Assembly: GCA_012295275.1 (NCBI GenBank)
Contig: CM022675.1
Span: 16,878,189 to 16,893,188, forward strand
DNA from: Chrysomallon squamiferum
Lineage: Eukaryota; Mollusca; Gastropoda; Neomphalida; Peltospiridae
DNA: 15,000 bases
Direction: 5' to 3'
The notes beneath the pieces are model-generated. The model saw only the letters and a list, made by a program, of their open reading frames with translations. It had not been told where the DNA came from and searched no databases. Positions within the stretch are counted from its first letter, which is position 1; the number at the start of each line of letters is the position of its first letter. Made by a program: the position numbers and the translations under genes. Of the stretch, positions 11,201-15,000 are shown piece after piece.

Positions 11201-14200
11201 TGGGTATCTGCTGGTGAATGAGGGAATTAACCAACTTATGAAAGGATACTATTATACTCTGAAAGCAATAGAATTTAACAGAGGAGGCAAAAACTCTGAG
11301 AGACATCTTCTTTCCTTGCTTGTCACCATCTGTATTACCACTGAATATCTGGCATTTGTGCCTTTCAAGGTGTAGGTTATTTATTATTTATTGCACATTT
11401 TAGGATTCTTACATTTTTTAAAAGACATTAAATGTGACATGCAAGACAAATGTGGAGATATTAGTCTAATTATTTCATGAAAATGTATAATGTGCAAAAA
11501 CGATAAACAAAACTGTACTGTAGTTTGTAATGAGTTGAATAAATGATATGGTACAATATAGAACTTTGATGTTGTAGTGCGAACAATAATGGGATTTATT
11601 AAGTTTCTAGAGTGAAATTTTATTTTAATATATTTTTCCAGAATTATTTCTTATTTGAACTTGCTTTTCATACATTTCACACTACCTTTTTCTGATGTGA
11701 TTTGAATTAATTGCATACAACATTGCTCTGGTGCTTTTTGTGTATGTTTTAATGTCTCCATTGCTATCATGTATTTTGGTGTTATATTTTATTGTTAGGT
11801 TTATTTTTATGTATAATTCTTTCTAATCATAATTATTATTATTTTTTTTTATCTAGGCACTGCATCCATTACTTGAAGATGGATGCCATGGGAATGAAAC
11901 ACCAGAACCATACAAAAAGGTTATACAATTTAGAAAGAACAGTTTTTTGTTTCCAATTAATTATATTTTATTCAAAGTTTGCTGAAATGTTTATTTTTAT
12001 TTTATTAGTTACAATCATTTATAAATGAACTGAATATTTATTTTAAAATATCTTGATTAGTTTTATTGTTATTGGATTTTAAATGTTGTATCTTAAATTT
12101 TAAATTTTAAATTTTGTGTAATGATAATGTGAGAGAGGAAATGCATTCCCACCATTCCACACAGGGAAGATATTCTTATCAGCAAAAGATGTTTGATAAA
12201 CATTTATTATAACCTTTCACAAATCAGTCACTGGGTCCTGCTGGCAACAGAAAATAGACACATGGTTGCATTAAGCCCAGTAATAACCTGTTATCTGACA
12301 ACAGGTTATATCAAATACAGTGGTACATTGACTTACGAGTTTAATTTGTTCCATGACTGAGCATATATCTCAATTTGCTCATATATCAAATCAATTTTCC
12401 TAAAATGAAATAAATTAAAATTCCATTAATCTGTTCCAGACCCCCCCAAAAAACACCCTAATTTCTTAAATAAGAAACATGTATTTATAAATGACAAACA
12501 TTGTATAAAAAACAAAATAAAAGAGAATGTAAAGAAATAAAAAGGTTTTGTAAAGTGTATTTATCTTGGAGATCACACACATTATTTTAACGCCTTTGGC
12601 TGGAGTTACAGCCTTTATCGACTTCAGTAGAAGTACTATGCTCGTTCTGCCTAGCCACGTTGACTATATCATTTATGGATAATATGCATACCTTGCTCAT
12701 GTTTTTCTATGATTTCATGCTTTAATTCAATGGACATCAACCACTTTTTCTTCTCAGCACTGTCCTTTGCACTCACTTTATTAGGCTCCATGGTCAGAAA
12801 ATAAAAGACCAAAAATTTGCAAAATACTGTACAAAACACAAGCACAACACAACAGAGATGCTTCCACAGCCAGGAAACCATGTGAAGTAAACAAGTGAGA
12901 CATGGGATGCTGGGCAGATGTTGTGTTGTTTGTTGCATCAACTTGTGTCATATCTGAAGCTCGCTTGTAACTCAGATTTTGGCTTACAACTCAAAGCAAA
13001 AAATCATCTGGGCAACTGCTCGTAACTCTGAAAACTTGTAAGTTGGTGCACTTGTAAGTCATGGTATTTCTGTATTATGTTAAAGTACTGACAATTATAC
13101 TTTTCAGCCAAAATTAGCAATTTATTACTAGTTTCTGTAATGTGCATCCCTTTCTCAGAATACATAAAAAAAGAATGAAATTTACTGGTATATGAAAGGA
13201 TATAATTTAACTCAAGTGATATTGTTTTAAGAGGTTTTTAAAACTCAACTTGAAGTACAAGTCTGAACTACATCCAGAAAATTTCATCTCAATGACTGGA
13301 TTTAAAATGTATTTATATGCATATGGATTCATTCCTTCTCTATTTATACTTACACTGTTTATGCCTGTGTGATAACTGTATCCTGTTATAGTTAGCCAGA
13401 AACAGCACAAAAATTATGTTGATGAAAATACAAAGCTATGTATTTTTTTCAAATCGCATTATACAAATTTGTCTTATAGATTTTATATAAAATGGAATTA
13501 TATGATTGATGATCTTAATATTTTTGCAACAGTCTGCAAATAAACTTTTTTGTATTCTGAATAAACAAAAAGATTATTCAAGCTTTACTTAAGAATATAG
13601 TAATATTTGATTTAATAGGTTGCTTTTATTGGGATTTCAAATTGGGCTCTTGATCCAGCCAAAATGAACAGAGGAATTCTTGTCCAGAGAGAGGTTCCTG
13701 ATGAGATAGAACTTATTGAGACTGCAAGGTATGTGTATTCAGTAAAGTCAAAGGAGAAAATATAATGGTTATCTGCTAAAATACATTGAAACAAGTAACA
13801 ATACACTTTTAAAAAAATGGTAATAGATAATAATAATAAAAAAATAGTTCATATCAAATTATTAATTTGTTACAGTAATTTTTCATTTTGTTTTGTAAAT
13901 TTATTTGTATATCTTATTAATTTTGTATTTGTTCTCTTATGGCAGAGGAATATGTTCAAGCAATGAGAAAGTTTATCTGAAGATAAAGTTATTTTTGCAA
14001 GAACTGGGTAATGGATACACAGCAGTGTTTGGAAAAGCACTTGAGATGCGAGAATTCTATGGTCTAAGAGATTTTTATAGGTATGTTAATGACAGAAGGG
14101 AAAAAAGGCATACTTCAATGAACTGGACTAAACTAATCTCACGAAAATTATTTTCTGTTAATAAGAAGTTTTCTGAAAATGTTTTAATTAAGCTTTGAAT

Positions 14201-14687
14201 GATTATTGCATAATTATGTATATGTTGATGGCAAAAAAAGAAAGAAAACAATTGTTCTAAACAGATGGAAAGTGGTCAACTTCTTATTTGTTAAAATGCA
14301 TAGTATTCCTTTTTCGGTTCTGTGCCACTGTTGTTTTCAGTTTTTGAATAAAGTTTATTATTTTTGGTTTGGTAATCAAATTTTAAAATTCACTAGCAGT
14401 AACTTCAGTACAGTCTTCTAAAAGAACATGGTAAACAGCGCTTATCTAAAGTAATGTATGTAAAAGACTAGATATTTCTTTGCTTTAAGTGAGTATAAAT
14501 TGTGCTTACATTTCAGCTTAGTGAAGATGGTGTATGCATTTGCAGCAAATCAGCATCGACCTCTTTGTCAGCATCAGATAGAACATGCAGTTCTTCGAAA
14601 CTTTGGAGGTCTGGACACTGTGGATCCAGTAGAAATCTTTATGGAGAAGATTACTGGTTTGGCGACATCTGAAGAAGTTAGCCTTCA
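508..14687 (+). CDS. RNF213: RNF213/mysterin-like giant AAA+ E3 ubiquitin ligase, central part (21 exons, both ends outside window)
   Basis: The spliced exons give about 1051 residues in one frame (residue 1 is the Ser codon at 509). In order they show a degenerate P-loop KRAGVGKT (residues 9-16), Walker A GETGCGKT (430-437), Walker B LFFDEAN (492-498), CNPYR (532-536), Walker A GKPGSSKS (803-810), Walker B VLDEV (876-880) and GISNWALDPAKMNRG (917-931). Signature strings such as LLKHCGVPDPSWAEL, YELTTDN, VHGGTTAD and DECSFVSLRDVER are characteristic of RNF213. From family knowledge, RNF213 is a cytosolic, dynein-like six-AAA ring protein with two catalytically competent AAA units and a C-terminal RING/RZ-type E3 module, linked to lipid droplets and to ubiquitylation of intracellular pathogens. 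Spacing supports orthology: Walker A Lys to Walker B Glu is 60 residues in the first unit and 70 in the second, against 62 and 70 in human as I recall. No stop, frameshift or lost catalytic residue is visible. Promoter, start codon, RING and polyA site are outside the window. Confidence 0.95.
1090..1181. repeat. (GATGTA)n hexanucleotide array, flanked by GATATA variants
   Basis: About ten near-perfect copies of TAGATG lie in the middle (about 1098-1162). Degenerate TAGATA units occur on both sides, as expected of an array that expanded from a variant core. Intronic. Confidence 0.95.
1523..1557. repeat. Perfect 13-bp hairpin, 9-nt loop
   Basis: GACAAAGTAAATA at 1523-1535 is exactly reverse-complemented at 1545-1557, with a T-rich loop. 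Intronic, role unknown. Confidence 0.85.
1726..1869 (+). CDS. RNF213: RNF213-like exon 2 of window
   Basis: Acceptor TTTTTTAG ends at 1725; donor GTAAAT follows 1869. It has 48 codons with phase 0 at both ends, residues 81-128. The text begins VQEGLDYLLFNLLILGKVTN and contains WLRSAMDFYLVEI, matching the conserved stretch W-R-S-x-x-D-x-Y-x-V-E of RNF213 after its first nucleotide site. As a symmetric exon it could be skipped without breaking the frame. Confidence 0.88.
1870..2590 (+). other. Intron with 21-bp hairpin
   Basis: This 721-bp intron is AT-rich. It starts with a poly-T run and holds the strong hairpin at 1968-2029; no other feature seen. Confidence 0.85.
1968..2029. repeat. Perfect 21-bp inverted repeat, 20-nt loop
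   Basis: Bases 1968-1988 (T8 then CATTTACCAAGTT) are exactly reverse-complemented at 2009-2029. Similarity extends outward with one change to about 1962 and 2036 (CATA.. / ..TATG). The loop is TA-rich. It looks like a fold-back insertion or a strong intronic RNA hairpin. Confidence 0.9.
2591..2690 (+). CDS. RNF213: RNF213-like exon 3 of window
   Basis: Acceptor TTTTCTTAG ends at 2590; donor GTTTGT begins at 2691. It has 33 codons plus one base (phase 1), residues 129-161. HPILDILPCVACWSPEDSLS is recognisable as the RNF213 segment between the degenerate P-loop unit and the LLKHCG region. Frame continuity with the next exon (G+AT gives Asp) supports the borders. Confidence 0.86.
2691..3416 (+). 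other. Intron, AT-rich
   Basis: This 726-bp intron has a short TG run near 3039-3051. Near its end a T-rich stretch (about 3291-3321) faces an A-rich one (about 3324-3360) and could pair imperfectly. No gene signal. Confidence 0.85.
3417..3582 (+). CDS. RNF213: RNF213-like exon 4 of window
   Basis: Acceptor TATTTAG ends at 3416; donor GTTAAT starts at 3583. It encodes residues 162-216 plus two bases of a Lys codon. The text includes YEKNDLLFDLDEFKSDVYQR, PYQYLFRWED and AHCLEILLK. Reading through the donor would add 17 residues and stop, so splicing here is required. The Lys completed by the next exon gives LLKHCGVPDPSW, a near-invariant RNF213 motif, which confirms this junction. Confidence 0.9.
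3583..3911 (+). other. Intron, unremarkable
   Basis: This 329-bp AT-rich intron lies between exons 4 and 5 of the window. I see no repeat or gene in it. Confidence 0.88.
3912..4080 (+). CDS. RNF213: RNF213-like exon 5 of window (HCGVPDPSW motif)
   Basis: Acceptor TTTTTTAG ends at 3911; donor GTGAGT follows 4080. One base completes Lys 217, then residues 218-273 with phase 0 at the end. HCGVPDPSWAELHHFVWFLN is among the most conserved stretches of RNF213. The rest (CDFERSDFC, FSQFVLRFLIQMSR) looks helical. The function of this segment is structural, within the AAA ring; no catalytic residue is visible. Confidence 0.93.
4266..4384 (+). CDS. RNF213: RNF213-like exon 6 of window
   Basis: Acceptor TTCATAG ends at 4265; donor GTTTGT begins at 4385. 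It has 39 codons plus two bases (phase 2), residues 274-312. The text DFATRSLNMSEETPIQD and ISQFQMRRTWESS is rich in charged residues and precedes the conserved PHPYIFFNPD segment in the next exon, as in RNF213. Confidence 0.87.
4567..4764 (+). CDS. RNF213: RNF213-like exon 7 of window: lead-in to first canonical AAA unit
   Basis: Acceptor TTTTTACAG ends at 4566; donor GTTAGT follows 4764. The exon is 2-2 symmetric, residues 313-378. PHPYIFFNPDGQTMTFLGF, DQQTGKVLEQGIMPK and NRVPLNENFDQLDR match the RNF213 N-terminal extension of the first active AAA unit in order and spacing. Confidence 0.92.
4901..5026 (+). CDS. RNF213: RNF213-like exon 8 of window (YELTTDN motif)
   Basis: Acceptor TTATTTTAG ends at 4900; donor GTAATA starts at 5027. 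The exon is 2-2 symmetric, residues 379-420. LHRLEKLCSVMPG, DPDQTYELTTDNVKKILAIF and MRFR are highly conserved in RNF213 and lie directly before the Walker A loop. The following intron is only 234 bp and almost wholly microsatellite. Confidence 0.93.
5047..5250. repeat. Compound trinucleotide microsatellite filling a short intron
   Basis: The order is GAT/AAT units (5047-5070), then ACAAC/AATAAC units (5104-5140), ACT/ATT units (5140-5181), a pure GTT run (about 5182-5223), then GTC/ATC and ATTGTT units to 5250. AACAAT blocks on the left are reverse complements of ATTGTT blocks on the right, so the whole tract can fold. It ends 10 bp before exon 9 of the window and supplies the pyrimidine-rich stretch before that acceptor. 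Confidence 0.95.
5261..5381 (+). CDS. RNF213: RNF213-like exon 9 of window: Walker A of first canonical AAA unit
   Basis: Acceptor AATATTCAG ends at 5260; donor GTTTGA follows 5381. It encodes residues 421-461, with IPVLIMGETGCGKTRLVKFL. The P-loop Lys 436 and Thr 437 are intact, so nucleotide binding is expected; this corresponds to human Lys2426 as I recall it. The segment after the loop (QVPPGGEVENMVIMK) is a variable strand-loop before the conserved VHGGTTAD of the next exon. Confidence 0.95.
5769..5849. repeat. (GATA)n/(GACA)n compound microsatellite
   Basis: GATA units pass into about seven GACA units, then a short break (GATGGGTA), then GATA and GACA again. GATA/GACA mixtures are a common animal satellite type. 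Confidence 0.95.
5911..5933. repeat. (AAAT)n microsatellite
   Basis: Five to six AATA units follow a short A-run. Confidence 0.9.
6034..6260 (+). CDS. RNF213: RNF213-like exon 10 of window: Walker B and sensor of first canonical AAA unit
   Basis: Acceptor AAAATAG ends at 6033; donor GTATGT starts at 6261. It has 75 codons plus two bases, residues 462-536, the longest coding exon of the AAA core except the first of the window. VHGGTTADDI leads to Walker B TVLFFDEANTTEAI with Asp 495 and catalytic Glu 496. AACNPYRK carries the sensor-1-like Asn 533. All residues needed for ATP hydrolysis are present. The exon is less AT-rich than its surroundings, as expected for strong protein constraint. Confidence 0.95.
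6261..6753 (+). other. Intron, A-rich simple sequence
   Basis: This 493-bp intron has AAATA-type low-complexity stretches near 6560-6582 and 6656-6692. No other feature. Confidence 0.85.
6754..6836 (+). CDS. RNF213: RNF213-like exon 11 of window
   Basis: Acceptor TTTTTTTAG ends at 6753; donor GTAACA begins at 6837. One base completes Lys 537, then 27 codons and one base of Gly (residues 538-564). HSDELIQRLEKAGLGYHVDA and TTDRL match the RNF213 stretch following CNPYRK. Confidence 0.92.
7009..7142 (+). CDS. RNF213: RNF213-like exon 12 of window
   Basis: Acceptor ATTTATAG ends at 7008; donor GTAAGC follows 7142. Two bases complete Gly 565, then residues 566-609 with phase 0 at the end. RVPMRRLVYRVQPLP, LVWDFGQLS and EELYIRQMV are recognisable RNF213 motifs of the small helical part of the first canonical AAA unit. 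The arginine-rich start could contribute intersubunit contacts, but that cannot be read from sequence alone. Confidence 0.93.
7277..7369 (+). CDS. RNF213: RNF213-like exon 13 of window
   Basis: Acceptor CAAATAG ends at 7276; donor GTGAAA starts at 7370. It has 31 codons with phase 0 at both ends, residues 610-640. PRLVQVVSRILIESQNFMR is the conserved helix before DECSFVSLRDVER. Being symmetric, skipping would leave the frame open. Confidence 0.9.
7541..7565. repeat. (TA)n microsatellite
   Basis: Twelve TA units lie directly before the fold-back repeat. Confidence 0.95.
7574..7838. repeat. Fold-back element with long inverted arms
   Basis: Inner arms 7613-7666 and 7732-7785 are reverse complements over 54 nt with a single mismatch (A at 7635 against C at 7763). 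Outer arms also match, with a few changes: CAGCTGCAGTC near 7577-7587 pairs with 7825-7835, followed on both sides by GGTTTTATCC text. The right arm carries about 15 extra bases between inner and outer blocks. The loop is about 65 nt. No coding capacity; it is a MITE-like or palindromic insertion. Confidence 0.9.
8061..8169. repeat. 33-bp tandem repeat, 3.3 perfect copies
   Basis: Units start at 8061, 8094 and 8127, with a partial fourth at 8160. The unit opens CCCCTCAGCAG and ends GGGCTGAACAACT. The copies are identical, which suggests recent expansion or homogenisation. Confidence 0.96.
8324..8524 (+). CDS. RNF213: RNF213-like exon 14 of window: DECSFVSLRDVER and acidic linker
   Basis: Acceptor TTATTGTAG ends at 8323; donor GTATGA follows 8524. 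It has 67 codons, phase 0-0, residues 641-707. DECSFVSLRDVERVLKVMSW is a hallmark RNF213 string. The second half (KKDRASVADEEDEIQNSN) is charged, low in hydrophobics and likely a disordered loop. It may account for part of the longer gap between the two P-loop lysines here (373 residues, against 349 recalled for human). Confidence 0.93.
8634..8794 (+). CDS. RNF213: RNF213-like exon 15 of window
   Basis: Acceptor CTTTTCAG ends at 8633; donor GTAAGT, a full consensus site, begins at 8795. It has 53 codons plus two bases, residues 708-760. LTMSLILALGVCYRASL matches the RNF213 stretch with LAIGVCYHASL-like text that opens the linker into the second canonical AAA unit. DYDEHVTQFFQNPC follows. Confidence 0.92.
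8795..9523 (+). other. Intron, AT-rich with terminal (TA)n
   Basis: This 729-bp intron has a homopurine stretch at about 9039-9062 and TA repeats at 9481-9502. No gene signal. Confidence 0.85.
9481..9502. repeat. (TA)n microsatellite close to a splice acceptor
   Basis: Eleven TA units end 21 bp before the acceptor of exon 16 of the window. Confidence 0.95.
9524..9746 (+). CDS. RNF213: RNF213-like exon 16 of window: Walker A of second canonical AAA unit
   Basis: Acceptor AACTGACAG ends at 9523; donor GTAAGT follows 9746. One base completes Arg 761, then residues 762-835. NIAKNQALKENLFMM, ELRIPLFLVGKPGSSKSLAK and TIVSDAMQG are very highly conserved in RNF213. The P-loop GKPGSSKS has Lys 809 and Ser 810 intact, corresponding to human Lys2775 as I recall. 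The acceptor sits about 20 bp after a (TA)n tract. Confidence 0.95.
9967..10137 (+). CDS. RNF213: RNF213-like exon 17 of window: Walker B of second canonical AAA unit
   Basis: Acceptor TTTTTTAG ends at 9966; donor GTAATT starts at 10138. It has 57 codons, phase 0-0, residues 836-892. MVSFQCSPLSTAEGI and GTFRQCAQFQ lead to VSVVVLDEVGLAEDSLRMPL with Asp 878 and Glu 879 of Walker B. Hydrolysis by this unit is expected. The exon is symmetric, so skipping it would remove Walker B in frame and give an ATPase-dead variant. I see no evidence that this happens. Confidence 0.95.
10138..11856 (+). other. Large intron, no gene found
   Basis: This 1719-bp intron lies between the Walker B exon and the 63-nt exon. 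It is AT-rich throughout, with a slightly more complex stretch at about 11190-11370. An imperfect stem lies at 10171-10241. I see no exon, RNA gene or recognisable transposon. Confidence 0.82.
10171..10241. repeat. Imperfect hairpin downstream of a donor site
   Basis: GTTCTTCAG (10171-10179) and CTGATAA (10184-10190) pair with TTATCAG (10218-10224) and CTGAAGAAC (10233-10241), with an internal loop. It starts 33 bp after the donor of exon 17 of the window. Confidence 0.7.
11857..11919 (+). CDS. RNF213: RNF213-like exon 18 of window: 63-nt exon between two 1.7-kb introns
   Basis: Acceptor TTTATCTAG ends at 11856; donor GTTATA follows 11919. It has 21 codons, phase 0-0, residues 893-913. ALHPLLEDGC is the conserved RNF213 continuation of MPLK; the rest (HGNETPEPYKK) is variable. 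Reading through the donor gives a longer but non-homologous frame, so the short exon is preferred. Confidence 0.92.
12283..12309. repeat. Perfect 10-bp hairpin beside the transposon end
   Basis: ATAACCTGTT (12283-12292) and AACAGGTTAT (12300-12309) flank a 7-nt loop, 8 bp left of the transposon end. Confidence 0.8.
12318..13072 (-). mobile_element. Tigger/pogo-like (Tc1/mariner superfamily) DNA transposon remnant
   Basis: The left end reads CAGTGGTACATTGACTTACG. The right end, on the other strand, reads CAGAAATACCATGACTTACA; 16 of the first 22 positions agree. Both ends are flanked by TA (12316-12317 and 13073-13074), the target site of this superfamily. The left end continues with text typical of Tigger ends (GAGTTTAAT.TGTTCC, then TCTGTTCCAGACCCCCC near 12429-12445). 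A broken transposase start lies inside on the minus strand. At 755 bp it lacks most of the expected transposase gene, so it is non-autonomous. Confidence 0.82.
12564..12791 (-). pseudogene. Tigger-type transposase N-terminal remnant
   Basis: From ATG at 12791 the minus strand reads MEPNKVSAKD, then KKKWLMSIELKHEIIEKHE and a stop at 12669. The lysines followed by an (I/L)xxKxEIIEKHE helix are the start of the psq-type helix-turn-helix of CENP-B/Tigger transposases. About 20 bases on and in another frame, KSIKAVTPAKGVKI (roughly 12564-12652) resembles the family text soon after that domain. So there is at least one frameshift and a stop, and the catalytic DDE part is absent. The protein is dead. 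Confidence 0.78.
13619..13728 (+). CDS. RNF213: RNF213-like exon 19 of window: sensor region of second canonical AAA unit
   Basis: Acceptor TTTAATAG ends at 13618; donor GTATGT begins at 13729. It has 36 codons plus two bases, residues 914-949. VAFIGISNWALDPAKMNRGI is nearly invariant in RNF213; Asn 921 sits at the sensor-1 position and Arg 930 lies in MNRG, where a ring contact is plausible. ELIETAR continues into the next exon. Confidence 0.95.
13946..14080 (+). CDS. RNF213: RNF213-like exon 20 of window (GICSS...GLRDFYS)
   Basis: Acceptor TTATGGCAG ends at 13945; donor GTATGT starts at 14081. The exon is 2-2 symmetric, residues 950-994. GICSSNEKVYLKIK, YTAVFGKALE and EFYGLRDFY follow the RNF213 order. 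The Ser made across the junction gives YSLVKMVYA, as in the family. The frame stays open for 118 bases past the donor but the text there is not RNF213-like. Confidence 0.94.
14081..14516 (+). other. Intron, unremarkable
   Basis: This 436-bp intron is AT-rich, and parts stay open in one frame without recognisable protein. No repeat seen. Confidence 0.85.
14517..14687 (+). CDS. RNF213: RNF213-like exon 21 of window (last visible)
   Basis: Acceptor ACATTTCAG ends at 14516. One base completes Ser 995, then residues 996-1051: LVKMVYAFAANQHRP, HAVLRNFGGLD and SEEVSL. I end it at 14687 (donor GTAACG, phase 2) because SEEVS matches the family text. An alternative donor GTTAGC at 14677 would stop after SEE. 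The in-frame TAA at 14689 is then intronic and not the end of the protein, since the RING part has not been reached. The next exon is outside the window. Confidence 0.88.
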
Positions 14688-15000
14688 GTAACGAATATTA
14701 ATAATCAGCTGGCCATAAGAGCAAGCTGCTGATAATCAAAAACTTTAAACAGTTTTTGAAAGTAAATCCAAAAATAAGTTTAAAAAAATTATAAATACAG
14801 TTTAAATACATAATGTATTTTAATACAAGTTCATGAGTAAGCTACCTACAGTTTTGCAAAACAATTAAAAAAAAAAAAATTATTTAAAAACAGAACAACA
14901 ACAAATAAGTGCATTTTTCTATTGACCTAAAATGGTTTTAAGTAGATTAAAATATTATTTTTCTGTTTATCCATCTAATTGTTTATTTTTGACAGCTACA
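14688..15000 (+). other. Intron (5' part), runs off the window
   Basis: AT-rich sequence after the last visible exon, with an A-run near 14867-14879. No further exon is evident before 15000. Confidence 0.8.

Larger units (their letters stand above)
11920..13618 (+). other. Large intron carrying a DNA transposon remnant
   Basis: This 1699-bp intron lies between the 63-nt exon and the sensor exon. About 400 bp before and 540 bp after the transposon are AT-rich. An AAATTTT run lies at about 12094-12115 and a short hairpin at 12283-12309. Confidence 0.85.

Noticed and set aside
12792-12941. Upstream extension of the minus-strand transposase frame
   Set aside because: The Tigger-like similarity begins close to the ATG at 12791; the extra residues look like translated 5' untranslated element sequence.
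13207-13410. 67-codon open frame on the minus strand
   Set aside because: Intronic, no recognisable motif and no splice or promoter support; chance openness.
14689-14691. TAA directly after the last exon as the end of the protein
   Set aside because: A GTAACG donor overlaps it, SEEVS continues in homologues, and the RING part of the family has not yet appeared.

Overview
This is a eukaryotic, intron-rich, strongly AT-biased nuclear window. One gene dominates it on the + strand: a central piece of an RNF213 (mysterin)-type giant E3 ubiquitin ligase. I could place 21 consecutive coding exons between 508 and 14687. All have GT-AG borders and compatible phases, and together they give one uninterrupted fragment of about 1051 residues. 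The gene runs off both ends: the N-terminal part lies upstream of 508, and the RING and other C-terminal parts lie beyond 14687.

Layout. 1-507: intron. 508-4384: exons with a degenerate P-loop (KRAGVGKT) and the helical part after it. 4567-5026: lead-in to the first canonical AAA+ unit. 5261-8524: that unit, with Walker A GETGCGKT, Walker B LFFDEAN and sensor-like Asn in CNPYR, then an acidic variable linker. 8634-14687: the second canonical AAA+ unit, with Walker A GKPGSSKS, Walker B VLDEV and sensor-like Asn in GISNWALD. All exons serve one polypeptide; no second host gene is supported on either strand.

The introns hold the mobile and repetitive DNA. These include a 755-bp Tigger/pogo-like DNA transposon remnant with TA flanks (12318-13072) and a fold-back repeat with 54-nt near-perfect arms (7574-7838). 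There is a perfect 33-bp tandem repeat (8061-8169) and several microsatellites: GATGTA, GATA/GACA, AAAT, TA, and an AAC/ATT/GTT tract that fills one short intron. Several shorter perfect inverted repeats are also present.

Organism: an animal. Intron density, AT richness, simple-repeat load and a protein close to but clearly divergent from vertebrate RNF213 would suit an invertebrate such as a mollusc (a cephalopod would fit). That is inference; nothing here fixes the species. I saw no wholly new system: the main gene belongs to a known family, and the points of interest are its intact double ATPase core and the palindromic, repeat-loaded introns.
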